DNA of 64,000 nt from Allosphingosinicella vermicomposti (GTDB taxonomy: Bacteria; Pseudomonadota; Alphaproteobacteria; Sphingomonadales; Sphingomonadaceae). The notes under the pieces were generated by a model. That model was not told the DNA's origin, ran no database searches, and was given only the letters and a program-made list of their open reading frames with translations. A program made the position numbers and the translations under genes. The stretch is from NCBI RefSeq assembly GCF_003012815.1, contig NZ_PXYJ01000001.1:248001-312000 (forward strand), in the 5' to 3' direction. Positions 11,885 through 20,302 of this stretch are shown piece after piece. Position 1 is the first letter of the stretch; each line of letters starts with the position of its first letter.

Positions 11885-12238
11885 ATGGCGAAACTCTCTC
11901 TCTTCGATCGGCGCCGTCAGCGCGTCCGTACCTCGCTCCGGAAGGTCAGCGGCGGCAAGCCGCGCCTGTCGGTGCACCGTTCCGGCCGCCATATCTATGC
12001 GCAGGTCATTAACGACGTCGAAGGCCGCACCGTGGCTTCCGCGTCCACGTTGGAGAAGGACGTGCGCGGCAAGACCGGCGCAACGTCCGACGCCGCGCAG
12101 GATGTGGGCCGCCGGGTTGCCGAGCGGGCCAAGGCCGCCGGCGTTACCAAGGTTGTGTTCGACCGTGGCGGTTTTCTGTTCCACGGCCGCGTGAAGGCTC
12201 TCGCCGATGCCGCGCGCGAAGGCGGACTGGAGTTCTAA
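11885..12238 (+). CDS. rplR: 50S ribosomal protein L18
   Basis: 5S rRNA-binding protein of the central protuberance. The 117 residues show [21 protein letters not shown]-type sequence, here [17 protein letters not shown], and the C-terminal [22 protein letters not shown]. It follows rplF by 3 bp and abuts rpsE. Confidence 0.96.
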   Translation: MAKLSLFDRRRQRVRTSLRKVSGGKPRLSVHRSGRHIYAQVINDVEGRTVASASTLEKDVRGKTGATSDAAQDVGRRVAERAKAAGVTKVVFDRGGFLFHGRVKALADAAREGGLEF

Positions 12239-12241
12239 GTG

Positions 12242-12982
12242 ATGGCTGAAGAAAACACCCAAGGCACCGAAGGTCAGGACGCCGTCCAGGCCGGAGCCCC
12301 CGCCACCGATGCTCCCGCTCCTGCTACCGAAGAGCGCGGCGGCGGCGAACGCCGTGGCCGTGGCGGCCGTGGCGGACAGGGCGGTCGCGACAATCGCGGT
12401 GGCGGCCGTGGCCGTCGCGACGATCGTCGTGGCAATCGCGACGAGGATGGTGGCGAGGAGCTCATTGAAAAGCTCGTCCACATCAACCGCGTCTCCAAGA
12501 CCGTGAAGGGCGGTAAGCGCTTCGGTTTCGCAGCACTGGTCGTCGTCGGCGACGGCAAGGGCCGCGCGGGCTTCGGCAAGGGCAAGGCCCGCGAAGTGCC
12601 GGAAGCGATCACCAAGGCGACTGCCGCCGCCAAGAAGGCGATGGTCCGCGTTCCGCTCAAGGAAGGTCGCACGCTGCACCATGATGGCCGTGGCCATTTC
12701 GGTGCCGGCAAGGTGACCGTTCGCACCGCGCCTCCGGGTACCGGCATCATCGCTGGCGGTCCGATGCGCGCCGTGTTCGAAAGCCTTGGTGTTGCCGACG
12801 TGGTGACCAAGTCGGTCGGCACGTCCAACCCCTACAACATGATCCGGGCGACTTTCGAAGCGCTCACCGATCAGACCAGCCCCAAGTCGGTGGCGCAGCG
12901 TCGTGGCAAGAAGATTGCAGACCTGCTCGGCCGTGGCGGCTCGCAGACGGCCGAGGCTGATGCCGCGGCTGTGACGGAGTAA
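12242..12982 (+). CDS. rpsE: 30S ribosomal protein S5 with RGG-rich N-terminal extension
   Basis: Decoding-fidelity protein at the mRNA entry site. ATG 12242 is preferred over an in-frame GTG immediately before it. Of 246 residues, the normal S5 fold starts around residue 75 ([20 protein letters not shown]) and continues with the dsRBD-like half and [35 protein letters not shown]. The first 70 or so residues are an added low-complexity segment: an acidic/Ala/Pro part (about 1-30), then Arg-Gly repeats ([18 protein letters not shown]..). E. coli S5 has about 167 residues. Extensions of this kind occur in sphingomonads; the function is unknown. Confidence 0.96.
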   Translation: MAEENTQGTEGQDAVQAGAPATDAPAPATEERGGGERRGRGGRGGQGGRDNRGGGRGRRDDRRGNRDEDGGEELIEKLVHINRVSKTVKGGKRFGFAALVVVGDGKGRAGFGKGKAREVPEAITKATAAAKKAMVRVPLKEGRTLHHDGRGHFGAGKVTVRTAPPGTGIIAGGPMRAVFESLGVADVVTKSVGTSNPYNMIRATFEALTDQTSPKSVAQRRGKKIADLLGRGGSQTAEADAAAVTE

Positions 12983-12987
12983 GAGAC

Positions 12988-13164
12988 ATGGCCACCATCA
13001 AGGTCACCCAGATCGGTTCGCCGATCCGCCGCACCCCCGATCAGCGCCAGACGCTGATCGGTCTCGGCCTCAACAAGATGCACCGGACGTCCGAGCTTCA
13101 GGACACCCCTGAAGTCCGCGGCATGATCCGCAAGGTGCAGCATATGGTGAAGGTCGAAGGCTAA
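12988..13164 (+). CDS. rpmD: 50S ribosomal protein L30
   Basis: Small large-subunit protein of 58 residues. The translation begins [20 protein letters not shown] and continues with [19 protein letters not shown] and [13 protein letters not shown], the complete L30 fold. It is 5 bp after the rpsE stop, with AAGAGA as a weak ribosome-binding site. It is the last gene before a hairpin and T-run, so it probably ends one transcription segment. Confidence 0.96.
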   Translation: MATIKVTQIGSPIRRTPDQRQTLIGLGLNKMHRTSELQDTPEVRGMIRKVQHMVKVEG

Positions 13165-13220
13165 AGCCTTCGACTGCCGACTTGCGAAAGTTGGCGGCAT
13201 CACTATGAGGACAACGGAAA

Positions 13221-13250
13221 CCCCGGCCCTAGCGCCGGGGCTACGTTTTT
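13221..13250 (+). terminator. Terminator-like hairpin between rpmD and rplO
   Basis: CCCCGGC (13221-13227) pairs with GCCGGGG (13234-13240) across a 6-nt loop; CTACG separates it from TTTTT (13246-13250). It would end or attenuate transcription inside the spc operon, between genes that are normally adjacent. The five bases between stem and T-run weaken the call. Confidence 0.6.
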
Positions 13251-13284
13251 ATCAGCGCGAACATAGCGAAAGCGAGTGCAAGAC

Positions 13285-13815
13285 ATGAAACTCAATGAAA
13301 TCCGCGATAACCAAGGTGCCCGTAAGTCCCGCGTCCGCGTGGGCCGTGGTATCGGTTCAGGCCTCGGCAAGACCGGCGGCCGTGGCCAGAAGGGCCAGAA
13401 GAGCCGCTCCGGCGTCTCGATCTGGGGCTTCGAAGGCGGTCAGATGCCGCTCCACATGCGGATCCCGAAGCGCGGCTTCAACAATCCGTTTGCCAAGGAT
13501 TATGCTGAAGTGAATTTGGGCGCGATCCAGAAGCTGGTCGACGCAGGCAAGCTCGATGCCAAGGGCACGATCGACCATGCGGCCCTTAAGGCCGCCGGCG
13601 TTGCTCGTGGCGGCAAGGATGGCGTTCGCCTGCTCGGCAAGGGTAGCCTTACGGCCAAGCTCAGCTTCCTCGTCTCCGGCGTTTCCGCTGGTGCCCGCGA
13701 AGCCATTGAAAAGGCTGGCGGCAAGGTCGACGTGATCGAAGTCGTTCCGGCGTCCGAAAAGGCCGCTGCGAAGAAGGGCACGAGCCGCGCCGCTGCGAAG
13801 AAGGCGAAGGCCTGA
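13285..13815 (+). CDS. rplO: 50S ribosomal protein L15
   Basis: Late-assembly large-subunit protein. ATG 13285 ([21 protein letters not shown]) is chosen over an in-frame GTG at 13276 because it is the invariant L15 start. The 176 residues include the glycine-rich N-terminal arm ([20 protein letters not shown]) and the [20 protein letters not shown] signature. The C-terminus carries an added Lys/Ala-rich tail ([14 protein letters not shown]). A 120-bp gap with a hairpin precedes it, and a family A palindrome follows it. Confidence 0.97.
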   Translation: MKLNEIRDNQGARKSRVRVGRGIGSGLGKTGGRGQKGQKSRSGVSIWGFEGGQMPLHMRIPKRGFNNPFAKDYAEVNLGAIQKLVDAGKLDAKGTIDHAALKAAGVARGGKDGVRLLGKGSLTAKLSFLVSGVSAGAREAIEKAGGKVDVIEVVPASEKAAAKKGTSRAAAKKAKA

Positions 13816-13853
13816 CAAGCGGGAAAACCGCACTATATATGCCTCTCACAACC

Positions 13854-13963
13854 CCGTTCGTGCTGAGTAGGGGCTGAGCCAGGCGAAGACCCGTATCGAA
13901 GCACTCGCACAGAGCCTTCGATACGCCGTTTCGACAAGCTCAACGGCTACTCAGGGCGAACGG
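13854..13963. repeat. Long family A palindrome (rplO-secY)
   Basis: Inverted repeat of about 110 bp: left arm CCGTTCGTGCTGAGTAGG.. ..CGTATCGAAG, right arm CTTCGATACG.. ..CTACTCAGGGCGAACGG. Copies with the same long architecture occur at 24460 and 30309. It lies between two cotranscribed essential genes, so it must be tolerated within the mRNA or coincide with a transcription boundary. Confidence 0.88.
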
Positions 13964-14022
13964 AATTCTGGGGCAGGGGTGGCGGCAATCGCCACCCGCC
14001 ACTTTCCGAGGTCGAATAGCAT

Positions 14023-15390
14023 ATGGCATCCGTAGCCGAACAAATGGCCAGCAATTTCAGCATGGCGAATTTCGCCAAGGCCACCGATCTTAAAAAGCGC
14101 CTGTGGTTCACGCTTGGAGCGCTGATCCTTTTTCGCCTGCTGAGCTTCGTGCCGCTTCCCGGCATCGATCCGCGCTCGCTGGCGAGCCTGTTCGACACGA
14201 CGCGCGGCACCGTGCTCGATTTCTTCAACACCTTTTCGGGCGGCAGCCTTGAGCGCATGAGCCTCATCGCGCTCGGCGTCATGCCCTATATTACGGCGTC
14301 CATCGTCGTTCAGCTCGCGACCACCATGTCGCCGACGCTCGCTACGCTCAAGAAAGAGGGTGAGAGCGGGCGCAAGAAGATCAACCAATATACACGCTAC
14401 GGCACGGTATTCCTTGCCGCGATCCAAGGCTACTTCATCGCCGTCGGCCTTGAAGGCTGGGGCGCGGGGCAGGGCGGCTCGGCCGTTATCGACCCGGGCA
14501 TGATGTTCCGGATCACCACCGTCGTCAGCCTTGTCGGCGGCACGATGTTCCTGATGTGGCTGGGTGAGCAGATCACCAGCCGCGGCATCGGCAACGGCGT
14601 ATCCCTCATCATCATGGCGGGCATCGTTGCTCAGCTGCCGACCGCGCTCGCGCAGGTTTTCGAAGGCGGCCGCACCGGCACTTTGTCGCCGCTGCTCATC
14701 ATGGGCGTGCTGGCGCTGGTCGTCGGCCTCATCGCCTTCATCTGCTTCATGGAGCGCGCTCAGCGCCGCATCCTCATCCAGTACCCGAAGCGCCAGACGC
14801 AGCGCGGCCTGATGCAGGCGGAGCGGTCGCACCTGCCGCTGAAGCTCAATACTTCGGGCGTTATTCCGCCGATCTTCGCCTCGTCGCTGCTCCTCATGCC
14901 GCTGACCATCGCGCAGTTCGCGGGCAATCGTGTCGCGGGTGAGAGCACCTGGGGCGACATCCTCATTACGGTGACGACCGCGCTGCAGCACGGCGCGCCG
15001 CTCTACATGGCGCTCTATGCCGCGGGCATCATCTTCTTCTGCTTCTTCTACACGGCGGTTGTCTTCAACCCGGAAGAAACGGCGGATAACTTGAAGCGCT
15101 ATGGCGGCTTCATCCCCGGCATCCGTCCGGGCAAGCGGACCGAGGAGTATCTCGATTACGTGCTGACCCGCATCACCGTAGTCGGCGCCGCTTATCTGAC
15201 GCTCATCTGCCTCGTGCCGGAATTCCTGGTCGCGCGGGCGGGCATTCCCTTCTATCTCGGCGGCACCAGCCTGCTCATCGTCGTCAACGTGACGATGGAC
15301 ACGGTGACCCAAATCCAGAGCCACCTGATCGCGCACCAATATGGTGATCTGATCAAGAAGGCGAAGCTGAAGGGCGGACGCGCACGCTAA
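14023..15390 (+). CDS. secY: Protein translocase subunit SecY
   Basis: Central pore of the SecYEG inner-membrane translocon. The 455 residues have the expected ten membrane segments; recognisable parts are FVPLPGIDPR near TM1, the ALGVMPYITASIVVQL plug/TM2 region, the cytoplasmic loop with YTRYGTVFLA, the basic loop (QYPKRQTQRGLMQAERSHLPLKLNTSGVIPPIFASS cut by TM7), and GGFIPGIRPGKRTEEYLDYVL. Its place after rplO and before adk is the usual spc order. Confidence 0.98.
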   Translation: MASVAEQMASNFSMANFAKATDLKKRLWFTLGALILFRLLSFVPLPGIDPRSLASLFDTTRGTVLDFFNTFSGGSLERMSLIALGVMPYITASIVVQLATTMSPTLATLKKEGESGRKKINQYTRYGTVFLAAIQGYFIAVGLEGWGAGQGGSAVIDPGMMFRITTVVSLVGGTMFLMWLGEQITSRGIGNGVSLIIMAGIVAQLPTALAQVFEGGRTGTLSPLLIMGVLALVVGLIAFICFMERAQRRILIQYPKRQTQRGLMQAERSHLPLKLNTSGVIPPIFASSLLLMPLTIAQFAGNRVAGESTWGDILITVTTALQHGAPLYMALYAAGIIFFCFFYTAVVFNPEETADNLKRYGGFIPGIRPGKRTEEYLDYVLTRITVVGAAYLTLICLVPEFLVARAGIPFYLGGTSLLIVVNVTMDTVTQIQSHLIAHQYGDLIKKAKLKGGRAR

Positions 15391-15422
15391 ACGGCGGCGC
15401 GAAACAGGGGAGTTCTTGAGGC

Positions 15423-16076
15423 ATGAACATCATCCTCCTTGGCCCTCCGGGCGCCGGCAAGGGAACTCAGGCCAGCCGCCTCGAGAAAGAGCGCGGCATG
15501 GTCCAGCTCTCAACGGGCGACATGTTGCGCGCGGCAGTAGCTGCGGGCACCGAGGTCGGCAAAAAGGCGAAGACGGTGATGGATGCGGGCGACCTCGTTT
15601 CGGACGAGATCGTCACCGGCATCTTGTCCGAACGGCTCGACCAACCGGATGTGGAGCAGGGATTTATCCTCGACGGCTATCCCCGCACCGACGCCCAGGC
15701 ACGGTCGCTGGAAGAGCTTCTCGCCAGTAAGGGCATGAAGCTCGATTATGTGATCGAGCTCGTGGTAGACGAGGAGGCTCTGGTCGACCGCATCACCGGC
15801 CGTTTCTCCTGCGCCAAATGCGGCGAGGGTTATCACGACCGCTACAAGCTGCCGAAGATCGACATGATCTGCGACCGTTGCGGCGCCGAAGACCAGTTCA
15901 AGCGGCGCCCCGACGATGTCGAGGAAACGGTCCGCAACCGCCTTTGCGAATATCGCGCCAAGACCGCGCCGATTCTGCCCTTCTACGAAGCCAAGGGCAT
16001 CGTCCGCCGCGTCGACGGTATGGCGCCGATCGTACATGTGAATGCGGATATCGAGACGATCCTCGACCGCCGCTGA
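15423..16076 (+). CDS. adk: Adenylate kinase with four-cysteine lid
   Basis: Catalyses ATP + AMP to 2 ADP. The 217 residues are the long form with P-loop [10 protein letters not shown], the NMP-binding [10 protein letters not shown], and [13 protein letters not shown]. The lid contains CAKC and CDRC 20-odd residues apart (about residues 130-155), the four-Cys set that binds Zn or Fe in Gram-positive and some alphaproteobacterial enzymes and that E. coli Adk lacks. It starts 32 bp after secY, with GGGAG upstream, and ends the first spc segment before two unrelated genes. Confidence 0.97.
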   Translation: MNIILLGPPGAGKGTQASRLEKERGMVQLSTGDMLRAAVAAGTEVGKKAKTVMDAGDLVSDEIVTGILSERLDQPDVEQGFILDGYPRTDAQARSLEELLASKGMKLDYVIELVVDEEALVDRITGRFSCAKCGEGYHDRYKLPKIDMICDRCGAEDQFKRRPDDVEETVRNRLCEYRAKTAPILPFYEAKGIVRRVDGMAPIVHVNADIETILDRR

Positions 16077-16089
16077 AGGCCGCACGCTG

Positions 16090-16158
16090 TGTTCCTGCGA
16101 AAGCAGGAGCCCATTTCTCACGATATGAGCCGCTGGGTTCTTGCTTTCACAGGAGCAC
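16090..16158. repeat. Family E palindrome after adk
   Basis: Left arm TGTTCCTGCGAAAGCAGG..CCCA and right arm TGGG..CTTGCTTTCACAGGAGCA are imperfect complements about 20 bp apart. Each arm is itself partly self-complementary (CCTGC..GCAGG). Only one copy was seen in this window. Confidence 0.65.
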
Positions 16159-16172
16159 CCATGTTCAAAAAC

Positions 16173-16245
16173 CCGTTCGTTGAGCGAAGTCGAGGGGCGC
16201 GCTTCGAACCGTCATGCCAGCACCCCCTCGACTAGGCTCGGGACG
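16173..16245. repeat. Family A variant palindrome after adk
   Basis: CCGTTCGTTGAGCGAAGTCG followed by AGGGG is matched 40 bp later by CCCCTCGACTAGGCTCGGG. The left half matches the family A arm; the right half is degenerate. It lies 28 bp upstream of the SRPBCC gene's ribosome-binding site. Confidence 0.6.
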
Positions 16246-16280
16246 ATCGGCTAAAATGCGGCCCACCTTGGAGGTCCGCC

Positions 16281-16796
16281 ATGATCCGCCTCATCCCCGC
16301 TTTCTGCGCCGTCCTGCTCGCTTCTCCGGCAGCAGCCGAAGTCAAATCCATGTCCGCCACGCATTTCGAAACCGAAAGCAAGGCCATCGTCCCGGCAACG
16401 CCCCAAGAGGCCTATGCGATGATCGGCCAGCCCGCCCAATGGTGGAGTCCGGCGCATAGCTATTCCGGAGATGCCACTGCCCTCACCATGCAGCTGGAGC
16501 CAAGCGGCTGCTTCTGTGAAACCCTGTCATCGGGCGGCTTTGTCGAGCATGGCCGCGTCATTCTTGCAATGCCTGGTGAAATGCTGCGCGTCGACACGGC
16601 GTTAGGCCCGCTTCAGGCGGAGGCAGTAACGGGCCGCCTGACCTGGTCGTTCAAGCCGGTCGCGGGCGGCACCGAAATCACACAAAATTATGTCGTCAGC
16701 GGCCAAGTCCGGAATAGCGCCGCAGCGTTGGCCCCAGCGGTGGACAAGGTTCTCGCGGAGCAGTTCGATCGCCTGAAGGCGCGGCTGTCCCGCTGA
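16281..16796 (+). CDS. Secreted SRPBCC-superfamily protein
   Basis: A 171-residue protein with a Sec signal peptide (MIRLIPAFCAVLLASPAAAE, likely cut after AAA). The mature part resembles the START/Bet v1-like SRPBCC fold of polyketide cyclase/AHSA1 relatives: an N-terminal strand (SATHFETESKAIVPATPQEAYAMIG), a QWWSPAHSYSG segment, and a C-terminal TEITQNYVVSGQVRN followed by a long helix (VDKVLAEQFDRLKARL). No ligand can be predicted. GGAGG lies 7 nt before the ATG. It and the next gene interrupt the usual adk-rpsM junction and end tail-to-tail 3 bp apart. Confidence 0.8.
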   Translation: MIRLIPAFCAVLLASPAAAEVKSMSATHFETESKAIVPATPQEAYAMIGQPAQWWSPAHSYSGDATALTMQLEPSGCFCETLSSGGFVEHGRVILAMPGEMLRVDTALGPLQAEAVTGRLTWSFKPVAGGTEITQNYVVSGQVRNSAAALAPAVDKVLAEQFDRLKARLSR

Positions 16797-16799
16797 GCT

Positions 16800-17315
16800 T
16801 CAGTTCGTTTCGGGACGGACCACCAGATCGTCGATGTCAAGCGTGTCGATCGCCTCTTCCATGCGCCGCTTATTGGCTTCGGTCTGGCTGTTGAGACAGC
16901 CGGGATAGAAGCGCACCTGCCGCACCCCGTCCGGCCCGCGCCAGCGGACATGGTAATCCGACAGGTCGGTGACCTGACTGTCGCATTGTTGGCTGATGTC
17001 ATATTCGCCCGCACTGGCCGGGCGGAGCGGGCCCACTAAGGCCGCGATCCGCTCGTAAGTGCCCGGAGTGCCCTGACGGCTCACCGGCGTTTCGACCCGC
17101 GTGAAACGGACGGGCTCGAAGTTGATCCGGTCGTCAGCCGTGATCGAGGCCTTGTACATCGGGCAGAAGCCGAAGCAGGCCCCATGTTCGATTTCGATCA
17201 TCTCTGTGCCTGCTGCGGCGGAGCTTCCACCGGCGGGAATAGTCGTGCAGGCGGGAAGGGCGGCCAATATAGACACGACCAGGGCGGCTTTGTATCGGGT
17301 GCGTAAGAATTTCAT
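16800..17315 (-). CDS. Putative lipoprotein, DUF6438-like
   Basis: 171 residues with a type II signal sequence ending in the lipobox LPAC (Cys near residue 23), so probably an outer-membrane lipoprotein. The mature part contains IEIEHGACFGFCPMYKASIT, the Cys-rich opening of DUF6438 proteins (typically G-x-C-x-G-x-C-P-x-Y), followed by strands and a C-terminal helix (EANKRRMEEAIDTLDIDDLV). A later Cys pair (QQCDSQ, YPGCLNS) may form disulfides. Function unknown. It is convergent with the SRPBCC gene and divergent from the alpha-operon promoter. Confidence 0.75.
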   Translation of the reverse strand: MKFLRTRYKAALVVSILAALPACTTIPAGGSSAAAGTEMIEIEHGACFGFCPMYKASITADDRINFEPVRFTRVETPVSRQGTPGTYERIAALVGPLRPASAGEYDISQQCDSQVTDLSDYHVRWRGPDGVRQVRFYPGCLNSQTEANKRRMEEAIDTLDIDDLVVRPETN

Positions 17316-17366
17316 GCCGCCGGAACGAGCAGGAGGGTTCCCGGTTCCCGACGCGCCCTGCGGCTG

Positions 17367-17395
17367 TTGACAGAATCACCTGCCGCTCTTATCTG
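17367..17395 (+). promoter_or_regulatory. Sigma70-type promoter of the alpha operon
   Basis: TTGACA (17367-17372), a 17-bp spacer and TATCTG (17390-17395) form a near-consensus promoter. It lies about 130 bp upstream of rpsM and explains how rpsM-rpsK-rpoA-rplQ are expressed after the inserted genes. The leader between it and rpsM contains GGGGTTTTTG, not preceded by a strong stem. Confidence 0.75.
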
Positions 17396-17525
17396 CGCGC
17401 TATCCCGTTAACCGGTCTTCCGGCGGCGCATGTCGTGCGCGCGTCGGCTACGCCTGTTCCGGGGTTTTTGAAGCGCTGAGATGGGGCGGTGGCCAGCCGC
17501 CCTGTGGAGCAGGAGAAATTATCTA

Positions 17526-17894
17526 ATGGCACGTATTGCGGGTGTGAACATCCCGACCAACAAGCGCGTCGAAATCGCGCTGACCTACATCCACGGCATT
17601 GGCCCGGCCAAAGCCAAGGAGATCACCGAGAAGCTGGGCATCACGCGCGAGCGCCGCGTCCAGGATCTTTCCGACCAGGAAGTGTTGCAGATCCGCGAAA
17701 CGATCGACGCCGATCACACCGTGGAAGGCGATCTTCGCCGCCAGACCGCGATGAACATCAAGCGTCTGATGGATCTGGCTTGCTATCGCGGCCTGCGTCA
17801 CCGCAAGGGCCTTCCGGTCCGCGGCCAGCGCACGCACACCAATGCGCGCACCCGTAAGGGCAAGGCCAAGCCGATCGCCGGCAAGAAGAAGTAA
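17526..17894 (+). CDS. rpsM: 30S ribosomal protein S13
   Basis: Small-subunit head protein forming bridges B1a and B1b. ATG 17526 gives [21 protein letters not shown], the S13 family start, with AGGAG 9-13 nt upstream; the frame itself is open from 17481. The 122 residues include the [17 protein letters not shown] helix-hairpin-helix and the basic C-terminal [17 protein letters not shown]. It is first in the alpha operon. Confidence 0.97.
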   Translation: MARIAGVNIPTNKRVEIALTYIHGIGPAKAKEITEKLGITRERRVQDLSDQEVLQIRETIDADHTVEGDLRRQTAMNIKRLMDLACYRGLRHRKGLPVRGQRTHTNARTRKGKAKPIAGKKK

Positions 17895-17990
17895 GCGAGT
17901 GATCGTCCGGGGGACGATCGCGAGACACTTCTCCTTCGGGAGCATCTCTTCAGGGCCCACGCCCGACAGGATTAGGTAGGAATAAAGATT

Positions 17991-18380
17991 ATGGCACGCG
18001 AACCTCAGCGCCTTCGTCGGCGCGAGCGCAAGAACATCACCGCCGGCGTTGCGCACGTCAACGCCAGCTTCAACAACACGATGATCACGATCACCGATGC
18101 GCAGGGCAATGCGATTGCCTGGTCATCGGCGGGCATGATGGGCTTCAAGGGCAGCCGCAAGTCGACCCCTTATGCCGCCCAGGTCGCCGCCGAAGACGCG
18201 GGCAAGAAGGCCGCCGAGCACGGCGTCCGCACGCTCGAAGTCGAAGTGAAGGGTCCGGGTTCGGGCCGCGAGAGCGCCCTTCGCGCGCTGCAGGCGGTCG
18301 GCTTCCAGATCACGTCCATCCGCGACGTGACGCCGATCCCGCACAACGGCGTCCGCCCGTCCAAGCGTCGTCGCGTGTAA
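17991..18380 (+). CDS. rpsK: 30S ribosomal protein S11
   Basis: Platform protein near the E site. The 129 residues include [22 protein letters not shown], the [20 protein letters not shown] core and the C-terminal [18 protein letters not shown], all diagnostic. The 96-bp gap from rpsM contains a GATCGTCC-GGG-GGACGATC hairpin without T-run. TAGGAATAAAG supplies the ribosome-binding site. Confidence 0.97.
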   Translation: MAREPQRLRRRERKNITAGVAHVNASFNNTMITITDAQGNAIAWSSAGMMGFKGSRKSTPYAAQVAAEDAGKKAAEHGVRTLEVEVKGPGSGRESALRALQAVGFQITSIRDVTPIPHNGVRPSKRRRV

Positions 18381-18387
18381 AAATCGT

Positions 18388-18449
18388 CTTTCCGCGCTTG
18401 CGGAAAGCCGGTTGCAGATTGCCGAAACCGCAGGCGGTTTCGAATTTTT
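18388..18449 (+). terminator. Tandem hairpins with T-run between rpsK and rpoA
   Basis: CTTTCCGC-GCTT-GCGGAAAG (18388-18407) is followed by CGAAACCG/CGGTTTCG (18423-18442, loop CAGG), then AATTTTT (18443-18449). The second hairpin plus T-run has the form of an intrinsic terminator. A third hairpin (GCGATC-TTT-GATCGC) lies before the rpoA ribosome-binding site. Because rpoA lies immediately downstream, partial termination or attenuation is more likely than a full stop. Confidence 0.6.
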
Positions 18450-18500
18450 ACAAAACCGGAGGCGATCTTTGATCGCTTCCGAGGAAGCCAAGGGAAGATC

Positions 18501-19565
18501 ATGGCCGTCAACGCAAAGAACTGGCAGGAAATGAAGAAACCCAACGCTCTGGAAAAGAAAGCGGGCGGCGACGCCCGGCGCAAGGCGACCTTCGTCGCCG
18601 AGCCGCTTGAGCGCGGTTTCGGTCTGACGCTCGGCAACTCGCTGCGCCGCGTGCTGCTCTCTTCGCTCCAGGGCGCTGCCGTCACCTCGATCAAGATCGA
18701 AGGCGTGCTGCACGAATTCTCGAGCCTCGCAGGCGTTCGTGAAGACGTGACCGACATCGTCCTCAACGTGAAGCAGGTCGCCCTGAAGATGGAAGGCGAG
18801 GGCTCCAAGCGCCTGTCGCTCTCCGCGACGGGTCCGGGCGAAGTCACCGCCGGTCAGATCGCAGCCACGGGCGATATCGAGGTGATGAACCCCGATCTCG
18901 TCATCTGCCATCTCGACGAAGGCGCGACGCTGAACATGGAACTCGCGGTTCAGGCGGGCAAGGGCTATGTCCCGGCCGCCAACAACCGTCCGGCCGACGC
19001 GCCGATCGGCCTCATCCCGGTCGATGCGCTTTACTCGCCGGTGCGCCAGGTCAGCTACAAGGTGGAAAACACCCGCGTCGGCCAAGAACTGGACTATGAC
19101 AAGCTGACGCTGACCGTCGAAACCGACGGCACGATCACGCCGGAAGATGCGATCGCTTATGCGGCTCGCATCCTTCAGGACCAGCTGCAGCTCTTCGTCC
19201 ACTTTGACGACGGCATCCAGGCGGCTCCGGTTTCGACCGGCGGCGGCATGGCGGCGGCTGCGGTGGACGCGGAAAGCGACGCCAACCAGCTCAACCGCTA
19301 CCTCTTGAAGAAGGTGGACGAGCTGGAACTGTCGGTCCGTTCGGCGAACTGCCTCAAGAACGACAACATCATCTACATCGGCGACCTCGTCCAGAAGACG
19401 GAAGCCGAAATGCTCCGCACACCGAACTTTGGCCGCAAGTCCTTGAACGAAATCAAGGAAGTGCTGTCCGGCATGGGCCTCCGCCTCGGCATGGACATTC
19501 CGGGTTGGCCGCCTGAAAATATCGAGGAAATGGCCAAGAAGCTCGAACAAGAGCTGATGGGCTGA
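18501..19565 (+). CDS. rpoA: RNA polymerase subunit alpha
   Basis: Assembly platform of RNA polymerase and contact point for activators and UP elements. The 354 residues comprise the NTD (residues about 20-240; [23 protein letters not shown]) and the CTD (about 275-340; [30 protein letters not shown] is split by the 265-determinant helix, and [14 protein letters not shown] follows). A short acidic linker ([15 protein letters not shown]) joins them. AGGGAAG precedes the start. After the stop a perfect CGGCCTGTCC/GGACAGGCCG hairpin (about 19573-19595) lacks a T-run. Confidence 0.98.
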   Translation: MAVNAKNWQEMKKPNALEKKAGGDARRKATFVAEPLERGFGLTLGNSLRRVLLSSLQGAAVTSIKIEGVLHEFSSLAGVREDVTDIVLNVKQVALKMEGEGSKRLSLSATGPGEVTAGQIAATGDIEVMNPDLVICHLDEGATLNMELAVQAGKGYVPAANNRPADAPIGLIPVDALYSPVRQVSYKVENTRVGQELDYDKLTLTVETDGTITPEDAIAYAARILQDQLQLFVHFDDGIQAAPVSTGGGMAAAAVDAESDANQLNRYLLKKVDELELSVRSANCLKNDNIIYIGDLVQKTEAEMLRTPNFGRKSLNEIKEVLSGMGLRLGMDIPGWPPENIEEMAKKLEQELMG

Positions 19566-19700
19566 AAGCTCGGCCTGTCCGGGGGACAGGCCGAAATCAG
19601 CTCTCTGATGGGCTAAAGGGGTAAAGGGCGGTTCCCCTTTTCAAAACCGCCTGGTCCGGGGTGCCTGATACGGCCTCGGGACGAACGAAGGAAAAGAACA

Positions 19701-20126
19701 ATGCGTCATCGCGTCGGCGGCCGTAAGCTGCAACGTACCTCCAGCCATCGCGCGGCCCTGTTCCGCAACATGGCGGCCGCGCTCATCAAGCATGAGCAGA
19801 TCATGACCACCGTCGCCAAGGCGAAGGAACTGCGTCCCTATGTCGAAAAGCTGGTCACGCTGGCGAAGAAGGGCGGCCTTTCGAACCGTCGTCTCGCTCA
19901 CGCCCGCCTGCTCGACGACAAGCAGCTGGTGAAGCTGTTCGACGTCCTCGCCACCCGCTATGCGGACCGTAACGGCGGCTATACCCGCGTCATCAAGGCC
20001 GGCATCCGCGCTTCGGACGCCGCTTCGATGGCGATCATCGAATTCGTCGACCGTGACGTTTCGGCCAAAGGCCAGGATTCGGGCCCGGTCATGAACGACG
20101 AGGCGTTCGAGGCGGAAGCCGCCTGA
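19701..20126 (+). CDS. rplQ: 50S ribosomal protein L17
   Basis: Tunnel-exit-surface protein. It has 141 residues, beginning [20 protein letters not shown] and including [29 protein letters not shown]; the C-terminal extension after the L17 domain (about residue 115) is short and acidic. It is the final gene of the alpha operon and is followed 28 bp later by a strong terminator. Confidence 0.97.
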   Translation: MRHRVGGRKLQRTSSHRAALFRNMAAALIKHEQIMTTVAKAKELRPYVEKLVTLAKKGGLSNRRLAHARLLDDKQLVKLFDVLATRYADRNGGYTRVIKAGIRASDAASMAIIEFVDRDVSAKGQDSGPVMNDEAFEAEAA

Positions 20127-20154
20127 ACCCATCGCGATCATAGTGAAAAGAAAA

Positions 20155-20180
20155 GGGCTCCGGAAACGGAGCCCTTTTTT
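20155..20180 (+). terminator. Rho-independent terminator after rplQ
   Basis: GGGCTCCG (20155-20162) pairs perfectly with CGGAGCCC (20167-20174) across GAAA, followed by TTTTTT. It ends the ribosomal super-cluster. Confidence 0.95.
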
Positions 20181-20203
20181 GTTAGGATAGCCCACCCTCA
20201 ACA

Positions 20204-20293
20204 CCGCTCGGGCTGAGCTTGTCGAGCCGAAGGCGGCTTAAGGCCAAGCCCGTTCCCTCAGGAATCGTCCTTCGACACGCTCAGGACTAACGG
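20204..20293. repeat. Family A short palindrome
   Basis: CCGCTCGGGCTGAGCTTGTCG on the left and TCCTTCGACACGCTCAGGACTAACGG on the right are diverged complements. It separates convergent transcription units (rplQ and the glycine-zipper gene). Confidence 0.75.
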
Positions 20294-20302
20294 CTTAAAG
20301 CA

